64,000 bases of DNA from Streptomyces paradoxus (GTDB taxonomy: Bacteria > Actinomycetota > Actinomycetes > Streptomycetales > Streptomycetaceae): contig NZ_JACHGV010000004.1 in the NCBI RefSeq assembly GCF_014202475.1, forward strand, positions 186,001 to 250,000, written 5' to 3'. The position numbers were made by a program, and so were the translations under genes. The notes under the pieces were generated by a model that was not told the DNA's origin, searched no databases, and worked only from the letters and a program-made list of their open reading frames with translations. Numbering within the stretch: position 1 is the stretch's first letter; the number at the start of each line of letters is the position of its first letter. This document shows positions 24,065 through 32,305 of this stretch, in pieces.

Positions 24065-26314
24065 GTGAGTGAACCCCCGATGCGCGACGCGATGGTGCTC
24101 AAGGCCCAGAGATTCGTGAACTCCGTCTACGGCGGCCGTACCGGCACGACCGTGGAGGAGAGCGGCGAGGCCGACTGGGCGACCATGTACGCCCTGACCC
24201 GTGCCCTGCAGTACGAGCTGGGCATCACCGCCCTCTCCGACAGCTTCGGCCCCACCACGCTCAGCACCCTGGCGGCGAAGTACCCCGAGCTCGACGCGGA
24301 CACCGTCCCCTCGCCGGACTTCTGTCGCATCATCCAGGCCGGCCTCTACTGCAAGGGCTACGACGGCGGCGACCTCGACGGCACCTACGGCACACGGGTG
24401 CGGGCTGCCGTCACCCGGCTCAAGACCGACATGGGCATCGAACAGGCCTTCCCCGGAGGCGCTTTGACACCCAAGGTCTTCAAGGCCCTGCTGACGATGG
24501 ACTCCTACGTCCCCGGCGCCTCCGGCACCGGACAGGTCAGGGCCGTCCAGCAGTGGCTCAACGGCCGCTACCTGAAGCGGCAGGACTTCTTCGTCATCGC
24601 CTGCGACGGCCTCGTGTCCAAGAGCACGCTCAAGGCGCTGCTCCTCGGCGTGCAGTACGAGCTGGGCATGGCCGACGGCACCGCCAACGGCAACTTCGGG
24701 CCCGGTACCCAGTCGGGCCTGAAGTCGCACCCCGTGGCCCAGGGCGACCGGGGCGTCTTCGTCCAGCTGTTCTCCGCCGGGATGGTCGTCAACCGGCGGC
24801 CCGCGGCCCTCACCGACACCTTCGACTCCTCCCTCGCGGCCGCCGTCCGGGCCTTCCAGACCTTCGCCGCCCTCCCGGTCACGGGCGAGGGCGACTTCGC
24901 CACGTTCGCCTCCCTGCTGGCCTCCTTCGGCGACCCGTCACGCCCGGCCAGGGCCTGCGACACCATCGCGAAGGTCACCCCGGCCCGGGCCGCGTCGCTG
25001 AAGGCGGCCGGGATCACGTACGTCGGCCGCTACCTGACCAACCCGAGTGCCACCTCCCTGCCGGAGAAGGCCATCCAGCCAGGTGAGCTCGCCACCATCG
25101 CCCAGCAGGGCCTGCGCTGCTTCCCGATCTACCAGACCGTCAACAACGACGCCTCGGACTTCGACTACGTCGCCGGGCGGACCGCCGGCTACGCGGCGGT
25201 CAACGCCGCCCGCGACCACGGCTTCCGGCGGGGGACCCGGATCTTCTTCGCCGTCGACTTCGACGCGATCGACGCCGAGATCACCGCGAGCGTCCTGCCC
25301 CACTTCAAGGGCGTCAAGGAGGCGCTGGCGGACTCCGGCCACCCGTACGAGATCGGCGTCTACGGCTCCCGCAACGTGTGCGCGCAGGTCGGTGCCGCCG
25401 GCTACTCGACCGCGAGCTTCGTCGCCGACATGTCCCCGGGCTTCGACGGCAACGCCGGGCATCCGCTGCCCGCCGACTGGGCCTACGACCAGTTCGTCAT
25501 CCGCACCCTCGGCTCCGGTGACGGGCAGCTGGAGATCGACGCCGACATCGCCTCGGGGCGGGACGCCGGGCAGGGCTCGTTCGACCGGCCGCGGCCCGCC
25601 GTCCCGGACGTCGCCTTCGACGCGCGCCAGGTGCCCGCGCTGCGGGCCGACCTCTCGCGCTACATGCGGTCGATCGGGCGCCCGGACACCGGCGGCATCG
25701 GCAGCGACGCACGGCTCTACACCAACGCGCAGGCCGTCGCGGCGATCCAGGAGCAGGACGGGCTGATCACCGAGCTGTCGACGACGTACACGATGCGCAA
25801 GGCGCTGATCCAGACGGTGGTGTACTGGGCCATGCGCGACTACGGCCTCGCCGGCCAGGCCACCGATCAGCAGGTCGCCGACCACCACCTCACGGGATCC
25901 GGCTCCGTGCGGGACTCGCACACCGGCATCGGCGAGATCAGCGCGGGCGACGCCATCCAGGCCTGGAACCACTGCATCGGCTGGGGCTTCACCACCGGAG
26001 ACCACCGCGACCCGGCCAAGGACGCCGACCTGTGGACCGTGTGGCAGCGGCTGAACAAGGACAACGCGTTCAGTGTGCGCACCGCGGCCCTGATCCACCT
26101 GTGGGGCACCCGGGGCAGGCCCGGCGGCCAACTGCCCCCCGGTGACCGCGTCACCACCCCGCGGTCCATGCGCCTCGACCTCGCCGAGTTCGAGATCACC
26201 GAACTCCTGCGCCGCTACCGGGCCTGGGACCCCGACGTGGAGTCCCAGACGCACCAGAGCCTGGCCGTCTACCAGATCTTCGAGAAGTACAACAGCATCC
26301 TCCGCAATGCCTGA
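24065..26314 (+). CDS. DUF1906 glycoside-hydrolase-like protein with peptidoglycan-binding repeats
   Basis: 749 residues from GTG 24065; ATG 24080 (MRDAMVLKAQ) is an alternative, and neither has a clear ribosome site. Residues 1-290 hold PG_binding_1-like helical repeats (AVQQWLNGRY..., LSDSFGPTTLSTL, AVRAFQTFAALPVTGEGDFATF). Residues about 295-507 are a DUF1906/Rv2525c-like TIM-barrel (ACDTIAKVTPARAASLKAAG, YVGRYL, RIFFAVDFDAID, EIGVYGSRNV, AYDQFVI). The last 230 residues form a separate helical domain I do not recognise. No signal peptide is visible, which is odd for a wall-binding protein. The 26375 gene follows 60 bp later and is probably co-transcribed. Confidence 0.78.
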   Translation: MSEPPMRDAMVLKAQRFVNSVYGGRTGTTVEESGEADWATMYALTRALQYELGITALSDSFGPTTLSTLAAKYPELDADTVPSPDFCRIIQAGLYCKGYDGGDLDGTYGTRVRAAVTRLKTDMGIEQAFPGGALTPKVFKALLTMDSYVPGASGTGQVRAVQQWLNGRYLKRQDFFVIACDGLVSKSTLKALLLGVQYELGMADGTANGNFGPGTQSGLKSHPVAQGDRGVFVQLFSAGMVVNRRPAALTDTFDSSLAAAVRAFQTFAALPVTGEGDFATFASLLASFGDPSRPARACDTIAKVTPARAASLKAAGITYVGRYLTNPSATSLPEKAIQPGELATIAQQGLRCFPIYQTVNNDASDFDYVAGRTAGYAAVNAARDHGFRRGTRIFFAVDFDAIDAEITASVLPHFKGVKEALADSGHPYEIGVYGSRNVCAQVGAAGYSTASFVADMSPGFDGNAGHPLPADWAYDQFVIRTLGSGDGQLEIDADIASGRDAGQGSFDRPRPAVPDVAFDARQVPALRADLSRYMRSIGRPDTGGIGSDARLYTNAQAVAAIQEQDGLITELSTTYTMRKALIQTVVYWAMRDYGLAGQATDQQVADHHLTGSGSVRDSHTGIGEISAGDAIQAWNHCIGWGFTTGDHRDPAKDADLWTVWQRLNKDNAFSVRTAALIHLWGTRGRPGGQLPPGDRVTTPRSMRLDLAEFEITELLRRYRAWDPDVESQTHQSLAVYQIFEKYNSILRNA

Positions 26315-26337
26315 GCGCGTGCGCACAGAGGACCTCA

Positions 26338-26361
26338 GAGAGAACTTCAGAGAGAACTTCA
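26338..26361 (+). repeat. Tandem 12-bp direct repeat (GAGAGAACTTCA x2)
   Basis: Two exact copies followed by a partial GGAAGAG that serves as ribosome site for the TTG start at 26375. It lies in the 60-bp spacer between the DUF1906 gene and the Tat protein gene. Confidence 0.75.
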
Positions 26362-26374
26362 GGAAGAGACTCCG

Positions 26375-27190
26375 TTGAAGCTCAGCCTCCCCCGCATCCC
26401 CCGCAGAACGTCGGCGCCCGGCGCCGCCCACCGCCGCGGCCTGTCCCGCCGTGCCCTGCTCGGCCGTGTCGCCGCCGTCGGCGGTGCCGTGGGCGTGGCC
26501 GCCCTGCCCCTGTCCCATTTCCTGTCCCAGGCGTACGCCGACGCGAACAACCCCATACCGGCCCGCGTACGGGACGCCCTGCGCAGCGCGCAGGACCGGA
26601 CCCGGCGCGTGCTGGCGGGCTCGCGCTCCCACAACGGCTGGGAGATGGAGAACGTCGCCGACGACGGCGGCACCGTCTACACCCGCCCCGTCCCCGGCAC
26701 CCCGCTCAAGGGGGTCGCCGTGCGCATGGGCGATGTGGAGACCGTTCTCGTCCACTTGGTGCGCAGGTTCCACTACGAGGTCGACCCGCTGCGCCGGGGC
26801 GACGTCGTGGGCTGGCACGCCCCCGCCGCTCTCGCCAGGAGCAGGCCCGAGTCCAATCTGGCGTCCGGCACGGCCATGCGGATCCGGCCCGGCTTCTACC
26901 CGCGCGGCGCCCGGGGCGGCTTCTTCCCGCAGCAGGAGGTCGTGATCCGCGACATCCTCGCCGAACTCGACGGCGTGGTCCGCTGGGGCGGCGACGACCG
27001 TACGCCCGACGAGTCGCTGTTCAGCGTCGACGTCCGGCCCGGTGACGAGAAGCTGGCCCGGGTCGCGGCACGGATCCGCGGCTGGCGGCTGGAGCCGGGC
27101 GCCGGTGCGGGCTCCGCGGTGAACGTGCTGTCGGGCGGCCGGCGCAAGGCGGCCCGGGCGCTGGAGCGCCGTCAGCGCAGCATGGCGTGA
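26375..27190 (+). CDS. Tat-exported M15 (VanY-type) peptidase-like protein lacking the zinc ligands
   Basis: 271 residues from a TTG with AGGAAGAG upstream. A Tat signal (LSRRALLGRVAAVGGAVGVAALPL, about 25-48) is followed by a processing region near QAYADA. The mature part matches M15 D-Ala-D-Ala carboxypeptidase-like proteins of Streptomyces, whose motifs are normally SNHASGTAIDI and DxxHFEI after VVRWGGD. Here they read SNLASGTAMRI and DESLFSV, so His, Asp and His ligands are all replaced (Leu, Arg, Leu). It is probably a non-catalytic peptidoglycan-binding relative. It is linked to the DUF1906 gene upstream and to a D-Ala-D-Ala carboxypeptidase that converges on it. Confidence 0.75.
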   Translation: MKLSLPRIPRRTSAPGAAHRRGLSRRALLGRVAAVGGAVGVAALPLSHFLSQAYADANNPIPARVRDALRSAQDRTRRVLAGSRSHNGWEMENVADDGGTVYTRPVPGTPLKGVAVRMGDVETVLVHLVRRFHYEVDPLRRGDVVGWHAPAALARSRPESNLASGTAMRIRPGFYPRGARGGFFPQQEVVIRDILAELDGVVRWGGDDRTPDESLFSVDVRPGDEKLARVAARIRGWRLEPGAGAGSAVNVLSGGRRKAARALERRQRSMA

Positions 27191-27205
27191 GAGACGTATG
27201 GCGAA

Positions 27206-27238
27206 GGGGGCCCTGCCGCACACCGCGGCAGGGCCCCC
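27206..27238. terminator. Bidirectional terminator, 14-bp perfect stem
   Basis: GGGGGCCCTGCCGC, loop ACACC, GCGGCAGGGCCCCC, between the convergent M15-like and carboxypeptidase genes. Confidence 0.88.
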
Positions 27239-27249
27239 TCGACGCCGTC

Positions 27250-28149
27250 CTACCTGGTGAAGCCGTAGTTGAGCAGCTTCGTGGCGTCCGCCTTGCGGGC
27301 CTCCGGGCCGGTCGAGGCGAGGACCGTGCCGATGACCGTCTTGCCGCTGCGGGTGGCGGCGAAGACCAGGCAGTACTTGGCCTCCGGGCCGGAGCCCGTC
27401 TTCACGCCGATCGCGCCGCTGTAGCTGCTGAGCAGCGGGTTGGTGTTCTCCCACGCGGCCATCGTCCGCGTGCCGCCGGTCTTGGTGGTCGTCTTCGCCG
27501 TGTACTTCTTGGTCTTGACGATCGTGCGGAACGTGGAGTTCTTCATCGCGGCGCTGGCCAGCTTGGTCAGGTCGCGCGGCGTGGAGTAGTTGGCGCCGTG
27601 GCCGATGCCGTCGAACGAGTCGAAGTGGGTGTTCTTCAGACCCAGGTTCTTGGCGGTGGTGTTCATCTTGCCGATGAACGACTTCACGCGCGCCGCGCGC
27701 GTCGAGCCCGAGCCGAACTTGTCGGCGAGCGCGTACGCGGCGTCACAGCCGGACGGCAGCATCAGCCCGTACAGCAGCTGGCGGACGGTGACCTTGTCGC
27801 CGACGATCAGCTTCGCGTTGGACGCGTAGTTGTTGTCGACGATGTACTCGCTGTACGCCTTCTGGATCGTGACCTTGCTGTCCATGTTGAGGTTCGACTG
27901 CTTCAGCACCACCAGAGCGGTCATGATCTTGGTGGTCGAGCCGGTCGAGCGGCGGGTGTCGGCCGCCTTGGTGTAGAGCGACTTGCCGGTCGCGTTGTTC
28001 ATCACGTAGCCGCCCTTGGCGGCGATGGAGGGTGCGGAGGCGGCCTGCGCCGGCGCGACGGTGAGGGCACCGGTCGCGAGCATGGCGCCGGTGGTCACGG
28101 CGACGGCCGCCGCTCTGCGGAGACGGGTGCCCTGAATGCGGGTTATCAA
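27250..28149 (-). CDS. Secreted D-alanyl-D-alanine carboxypeptidase (S11 family, PBP5-like)
   Basis: About 299 residues from a TTG at 28149; an in-frame ATG at 28221 would add 24 residues without signal-peptide character. The signal peptide is RRAAAVAVTTGAMLATGALTVAPAQA followed by ASAPS. The catalytic serine and lysine are in STTK (S71, K74). The second motif is SGC (LMLPSGCDAAYALAD), where SGN is classical, and the third is KTG (GVKTGSG). The enzyme trims the terminal D-Ala from peptidoglycan stem peptides outside the membrane. It is monocistronic and divergent from the GntR gene. Confidence 0.87.
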   Translation of the reverse strand: MITRIQGTRLRRAAAVAVTTGAMLATGALTVAPAQAASAPSIAAKGGYVMNNATGKSLYTKAADTRRSTGSTTKIMTALVVLKQSNLNMDSKVTIQKAYSEYIVDNNYASNAKLIVGDKVTVRQLLYGLMLPSGCDAAYALADKFGSGSTRAARVKSFIGKMNTTAKNLGLKNTHFDSFDGIGHGANYSTPRDLTKLASAAMKNSTFRTIVKTKKYTAKTTTKTGGTRTMAAWENTNPLLSSYSGAIGVKTGSGPEAKYCLVFAATRSGKTVIGTVLASTGPEARKADATKLLNYGFTR

Positions 28150-28357
28150 GTGAAGTACCCCGATTACGTCGAATGCCCCAACGATGCGGCCAAGTTGAGG
28201 ACGAGGGGAAGGGGGCCGCACGTGTCTGACTCGTAACTAGCACACGAAGTTGCGCTGTTGCCGACCGGGGCCCCGGGTTTGCCACAGATGTGTGACATAC
28301 AAGTCCGCATACTGGACGTATCTCTCCATGCGCCCCTGTTGTATCTATGCTGTCGGC

Positions 28358-29008
28358 ATGACCTTGGCCGTGAAGCAACCGCCCGCCGCCGACCGCGTCT
28401 ACGCCCATGTCAAACAGGGCGTCCTGGAGCGCCGCTACGAGGGCGGCACCCTCCTCACAGAGGGCGAGCTCGCCGAAGCCGTGGGAGTCTCCCGCACACC
28501 GGTCCGCGAGGCGCTGCTCCGGCTGGAGGCCGAGGGGCTGATCCGGCTCTACCCGAAGAAGGGTGCCCTCGTCCTGCCCGTCTCCGCGCAGGAGATCGCC
28601 GACGTCGTCGAGACGCGGCTGCTCGTCGAGGAGCACGCGGCGCGCAAGGCCGTACCCGCGCCGGCCGGGCTCATCGAGCGCCTGGAGGAGCTGCTGGCCC
28701 GGCAGAAGAAGCAGGCCGCCGCCGGAGACCTCGCCGGGGCCGCCGTCACCGACCGCTGCTTCCACGCCGAGATCGTCCGCAGCGGCGGCAACGAGATCCT
28801 CTCCCGCCTCTACGACCAGCTGCGCGACCGCCAGTTGCGCATGGGTGTCGCCGTCATGCACTCCCACCCCGACCGCATCGCCAAGACCCTCTCCGAGCAC
28901 GAGGAGATCCTCGACGCCCTGCGCTCCGGTGACGCGGAGGCCGCCGTCGGCCTCGTCCACCGGCACGTCGGCTGGTTCTCGCACCTGGCCCGCGGGGAGG
29001 TCCGATGA
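28358..29008 (+). CDS. GntR family regulator, FadR/FCD type
   Basis: 216 residues from ATG 28358. The N-terminal winged HTH is about 10-75 (GTLLTEGELAEAVGVS then RTPVREALLRLEAEGLI). The all-helical FCD domain follows, with metal/ligand residues in TDRCFHAEIV and EHEEILDAL. No ribosome site precedes the ATG. A -10-like TATGCT lies 6 nt upstream, so the mRNA may be leaderless. The MFS gene overlaps its end by 4 bp (ATGA), so it probably regulates that transporter. The effector is unknown. Confidence 0.87.
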   Translation: MTLAVKQPPAADRVYAHVKQGVLERRYEGGTLLTEGELAEAVGVSRTPVREALLRLEAEGLIRLYPKKGALVLPVSAQEIADVVETRLLVEEHAARKAVPAPAGLIERLEELLARQKKQAAAGDLAGAAVTDRCFHAEIVRSGGNEILSRLYDQLRDRQLRMGVAVMHSHPDRIAKTLSEHEEILDALRSGDAEAAVGLVHRHVGWFSHLARGEVR

Positions 29009-30300
29009 GCGCCACCGCGATACCGGGCGACCCGCCGGGCGGGCGCAGGGCGCTGGCCGTCTGGGGCGTCGGCGTCTCGGTCTACTTCGTCGCGGTCATC
29101 TTCCGCACGTCCCTGGGCGTGGCCGGCCTCGACGCCGCCGACCGCTTCCATGTGAACGCCTCGGCCCTCTCCACCTTCTCCATCCTCCAGTTGCTGGTCT
29201 ACGCGGGCATGCAGATCCCCGTCGGCCTGCTGGTCGACCGGCTCGGCACCAAGAAGGTGCTGGCGCTGGGCGCGGTGCTGTTCACGGCCGGGCAGCTGGG
29301 CTTCGCCTTCTCCCCCACGTACGGCACGGCCCTCGCCTCCCGCGCGCTGCTCGGCTGCGGTGACGCGCTGACGTTCATCAGCGTGCTGCGGCTCGGCAGC
29401 CGCTGGTTCCCGGTCCGCCGGGGGCCGCTGGTCGCCCAGTTCGCGGGACTGGTAGGCATGGCGGGCAACCTGGTCTCCACGCTCGTCCTGGCCCGGCTGC
29501 TGCACGGCATCGGCTGGACGGCGGCGTTCGCGGGCAGCGCGGTCGCCGGGGCCGTGGTGCTCGTCCTGGTGCTGCTGTTCCTCAAGGACCACCCGGAGGG
29601 CCACGAGCCGGAGCCGCTCCAGCACCAGGGCGCGGCCTACGTACGGCGGCAGATCGCCGCCTCCTGGCGCGAGCCCGGCACGCGGCTCGGCCTGTGGGTG
29701 CACTTCACCACCCAGTTCCCGGCGATGGTGTTCCTGCTGCTGTGGGGCCTGCCGTTCCTCGTCGAGGCGCAGGGGCTGTCCCGGGCGGCGGCCGGTGAAC
29801 TCCTCACCCTCGTCGTCCTGTCGAACATGGTGGTGGGCCTGGTCTACGGCCAGATCGTCGCCCGGCACCACGGGGCGCGGCTCCCGCTCGCGCTCGGCAC
29901 GGTCGGCACGACGGCGACCCTGTGGGCGGCGACCCTCGCCTACCCGGGGCCCCACGCCCCGATGTGGCTGCTGATCGTGCTGTGCACGGTGCTCGGGGCG
30001 TGCGGACCCGCGTCGATGATCGGCTTCGACTTCGCCCGCCCCGCCAACCCGCCCGAACGGCAGGGCACCGCCTCCGGCATCACCAACATGGGTGGCTTCG
30101 TGGCCTCCATGACCACGCTGTTCGCGATCGGTGTGCTCCTGGACGCCACCGGCGACGACTACTCCCTGGCCTTCTCGGTGGTGTTCGTGCTCCAGGCGGT
30201 CGGGGTCTCCCAGATCCTGCGGCTGCGCAGGCGGGCGGCCCGGCGGGAGCGGGAGCGGCTGGTGGCCAGCCGGGTGGAGACGGTGCACGTCCCCGTGTAG
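29005..30300 (+). CDS. Major facilitator superfamily transporter
   Basis: A 431-residue inner-membrane protein with about twelve helices. The loop motif between helices 2 and 3, GLLVDRLGTKKVLALG, is a clear MFS motif A. The signature resembles proton-linked nutrient or nitrate/sugar-acid porters more than multidrug pumps, but the substrate is not readable. It is coupled to the upstream GntR gene. Its stop is one base from the stop of the convergent methyltransferase, leaving no room for a terminator. Confidence 0.87.
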   Translation: MSATAIPGDPPGGRRALAVWGVGVSVYFVAVIFRTSLGVAGLDAADRFHVNASALSTFSILQLLVYAGMQIPVGLLVDRLGTKKVLALGAVLFTAGQLGFAFSPTYGTALASRALLGCGDALTFISVLRLGSRWFPVRRGPLVAQFAGLVGMAGNLVSTLVLARLLHGIGWTAAFAGSAVAGAVVLVLVLLFLKDHPEGHEPEPLQHQGAAYVRRQIAASWREPGTRLGLWVHFTTQFPAMVFLLLWGLPFLVEAQGLSRAAAGELLTLVVLSNMVVGLVYGQIVARHHGARLPLALGTVGTTATLWAATLAYPGPHAPMWLLIVLCTVLGACGPASMIGFDFARPANPPERQGTASGITNMGGFVASMTTLFAIGVLLDATGDDYSLAFSVVFVLQAVGVSQILRLRRRAARRERERLVASRVETVHVPV

Positions 30301-30301
30301 G

Positions 30302-31045
30302 TCAGCGGGCCGCCACCGGTACGAGGGTGAGGTACGCCAGCCCGAGGACGCCGCGGTAGGTGAGCCACCTGGCGCGGTGCCGGTCGACGCGCTCGCGGGT
30401 CTCGGCCGCCAGGGGGTGATCGGGGTGCTCGGCGAGCCACACCTCGGTGTCCGCGAGGTACCCCGACTCGAACTCCTCCCACTCGTCGAGGCTCGCGGTC
30501 TCCGTCCACTCCGGCCGGAACCCAGCGTCGACGGTCATCCCGATGAGCGTCGCCAGGTCGGGGTGGTCCGTCGCGGCGGCGTCCGGCCACATGCGGGACA
30601 GCTCGTCGGGAGTGGGGGTGCGCTCCCAGAATCCCTCGCCGAGCAGGACGCGGCCGTGGTCGGTGACCAGGCGGCGCAGTTCCCTGAGCGCGTCGGGGAG
30701 TCGGTCGCCGAGGGCCTGGCTCGACCCCACGCACAGCACGAGGTCGGCGGGGCCGTGGGTGGTTCCGGTGGCGGACTCCTCCACGAAGCGGGCCCGGGAC
30801 GCCAGTCCGCGGTCCGCGGCGGCCTTCCTTCCTCGCGCCAGGTCGTCGGTGTCCAGGTCGATGCCGGTGCCGGTCGCCTCCGGCGCGGCGGCCAGGACGC
30901 GGAGCATCAACTCGCCCGAGCCGCAGCCGATGTCCAGGACGGTGGTGGGGCGGTGGCGGGTGAGGCGTTGTACGAGGGCGTCTGCGCGGGTCTGGGAGAG
31001 CGGGCCGTGGAAGGTGAGGCGGGTGCGGTGGGGTGGTGTGGTCAT
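30302..31045 (-). CDS. Class I SAM-dependent methyltransferase
   Basis: 247 residues from ATG 31045. The SAM-binding motif I is TVLDIGCGSGELML (about 35-48), followed by the acidic end of strand 2 (GTGIDLDTDD) and motif IV DLVLCVGSSQALG. The substrate is unknown, and no biosynthetic neighbours suggest one. It runs convergent to the MFS gene with one base between the stops. Its upstream region carries Streptomyces hairpin repeats. Confidence 0.83.
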   Translation of the reverse strand: MTTPPHRTRLTFHGPLSQTRADALVQRLTRHRPTTVLDIGCGSGELMLRVLAAAPEATGTGIDLDTDDLARGRKAAADRGLASRARFVEESATGTTHGPADLVLCVGSSQALGDRLPDALRELRRLVTDHGRVLLGEGFWERTPTPDELSRMWPDAAATDHPDLATLIGMTVDAGFRPEWTETASLDEWEEFESGYLADTEVWLAEHPDHPLAAETRERVDRHRARWLTYRGVLGLAYLTLVPVAAR

Positions 31046-31151
31046 GGTCAGGGACGGTATGGGCTGGGGTTGGGCGACGGCATGGGGTTTTCGGGCCCTG
31101 GGCGTTGGTGGTGGGTCGGGTGGGTCCGCAGCCCGGCGTAGCGGGGTGCCT

Positions 31152-31184
31152 CCCCCAAGCTCTCGGCTTCGCTCGAGCAGGGGG
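31152..31184. repeat. Streptomyces-type intergenic hairpin repeat, copy 1
   Basis: CCCCCAAGCTC...GAGCAGGGGG forms a stem around TCGGCTTCGCT. The sequence belongs to a short palindromic repeat I recall as common between Streptomyces genes. It sits in a 254-bp gap with no supported ORF. Confidence 0.7.
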
Positions 31185-31205
31185 ACCCCCACGCCCACCC
31201 GTGCC

Positions 31206-31250
31206 GCCCTGGGGGCACCTCCCAGGCCCTTGAGGCACTGGGGGAGGCAC
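31206..31250. repeat. Intergenic hairpin repeat, copy 2 (CCTCCCAG...CTGGGGGAGG)
   Basis: A second inverted repeat of the same flavour, beginning GCCCTGGGGGCACC and ending GGGGGAGGCAC. The two lie in tandem between the methyltransferase and the mycothiol-type gene. Confidence 0.6.
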
Positions 31251-31299
31251 GCATGCCCGCAGCTGGGGCGGCGCGCATGCCCGCCGCTGAGTGGGACTC

Positions 31300-32124
31300 C
31301 TACCGCGTCACCGTGAAGTTGCTCAGGATCGCCGCCGTCAGGTCCGGGTCGCCCTCCGTCTTCAGGCGGTCGGACACCGACTCCGGGGTCACGCGGCCGC
31401 AGGCCAGACGGACGTACGTCTCCCAGTCGAGGGTGAGGGTCGCGGCGGGGCCGAGGGCCGGGGCCGTCTCCAGCGTGCCGCGGCCCTGGATGTCGACGCG
31501 GATCGTGCGCAGGAACTCGACGGGCCCGTGCACGTCGAAGACGATCGCCGAGCTGCGCGGTGCCTGCGCGTCCTCGGCCACCACGCGCGGGAGTTCGCCG
31601 AGCAGCACGTCCCGGGCGACCAGCGCGCCGGGGGAGTCGAGGTTGCCGGGCCGGCCCAGAGCTGTTCGCAGGTCCTGCTCGTGCACCCACACGTCGAACG
31701 CGTGCCGCCGCATCGACTCCTCCAGGGTGAGCTCGCTGCCGAGCGGCCCCCGCACCTTCGTCCCCGGGTCACGCGACTCGTTCCGCAGCTGCCGGTTGCG
31801 GCGGATGATCACGTACTCCAGCTCGGAGGTCATCTCCGGCGCCGTGTGGTGGCGGCGGACGTCGACCTGCATCTCCATGTAGCGCTGGTGCTCGTTGGTG
31901 ACGTGGAAGAGGTCGCGCGGCAGGCTGTGGATGGGGCGCGGGTCGCCGAGCATCTCGCAGTCCAGGCCGATGACGTGGGAGACCACGTCCCGCACCGACC
32001 ACCCGGGGCACGGCGTCCGCCGGTTCCATTCGGCCTCCGCGAGCGGCTGGAGCAGCTCGGATATCGCTTCGATGGAGTGGGTCCAGGCGTCGGCGTAGGG
32101 CTGGAGGGTGGGATGCAGACTCAC
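31300..32124 (-). CDS. Maleylpyruvate isomerase (MDMPI) family mycothiol-dependent-type protein
   Basis: 274 residues from GTG 32124 with GAGGGG upstream. The N-terminal four-helix DinB/MDMPI_N domain (about 5-155) includes WSVRDVVSHVIGLDCEMLG and the HxxxE-type NEHQRYMEM, the usual metal-binding pattern. The C-terminal sterol-carrier-like domain ends near LSNFTVTR. Relatives use mycothiol as cofactor or act as anti-sigma-like proteins. The actual reaction here is not known. It is divergent from the nitrilase. Confidence 0.8.
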   Translation of the reverse strand: MSLHPTLQPYADAWTHSIEAISELLQPLAEAEWNRRTPCPGWSVRDVVSHVIGLDCEMLGDPRPIHSLPRDLFHVTNEHQRYMEMQVDVRRHHTAPEMTSELEYVIIRRNRQLRNESRDPGTKVRGPLGSELTLEESMRRHAFDVWVHEQDLRTALGRPGNLDSPGALVARDVLLGELPRVVAEDAQAPRSSAIVFDVHGPVEFLRTIRVDIQGRGTLETAPALGPAATLTLDWETYVRLACGRVTPESVSDRLKTEGDPDLTAAILSNFTVTR

Positions 32125-32305
32125 GGAACGGGACCCCTCGGCGGTTCGGTCACGGGCAGGTGGTGGCGGCGTTGCCAGTGGGAGGTGGCGGCTGTCGGCG
32201 GGCGTCTCGCGAGCTAAGTTACGCTGCTGTGAGGCACCCCGGCAGTGCTTTCGTGTGACGATCGTAGGCCCGTGTGGACGGCTCGAATGCCAGGACGGTG
32301 GTAGT

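Noticed and set aside
24065..28149. Prophage endolysin module
   Set aside because: Peptidoglycan-binding and DUF1906 domains could suggest this, but no holin, tail, integrase or attachment repeats are nearby and base composition matches the surroundings.
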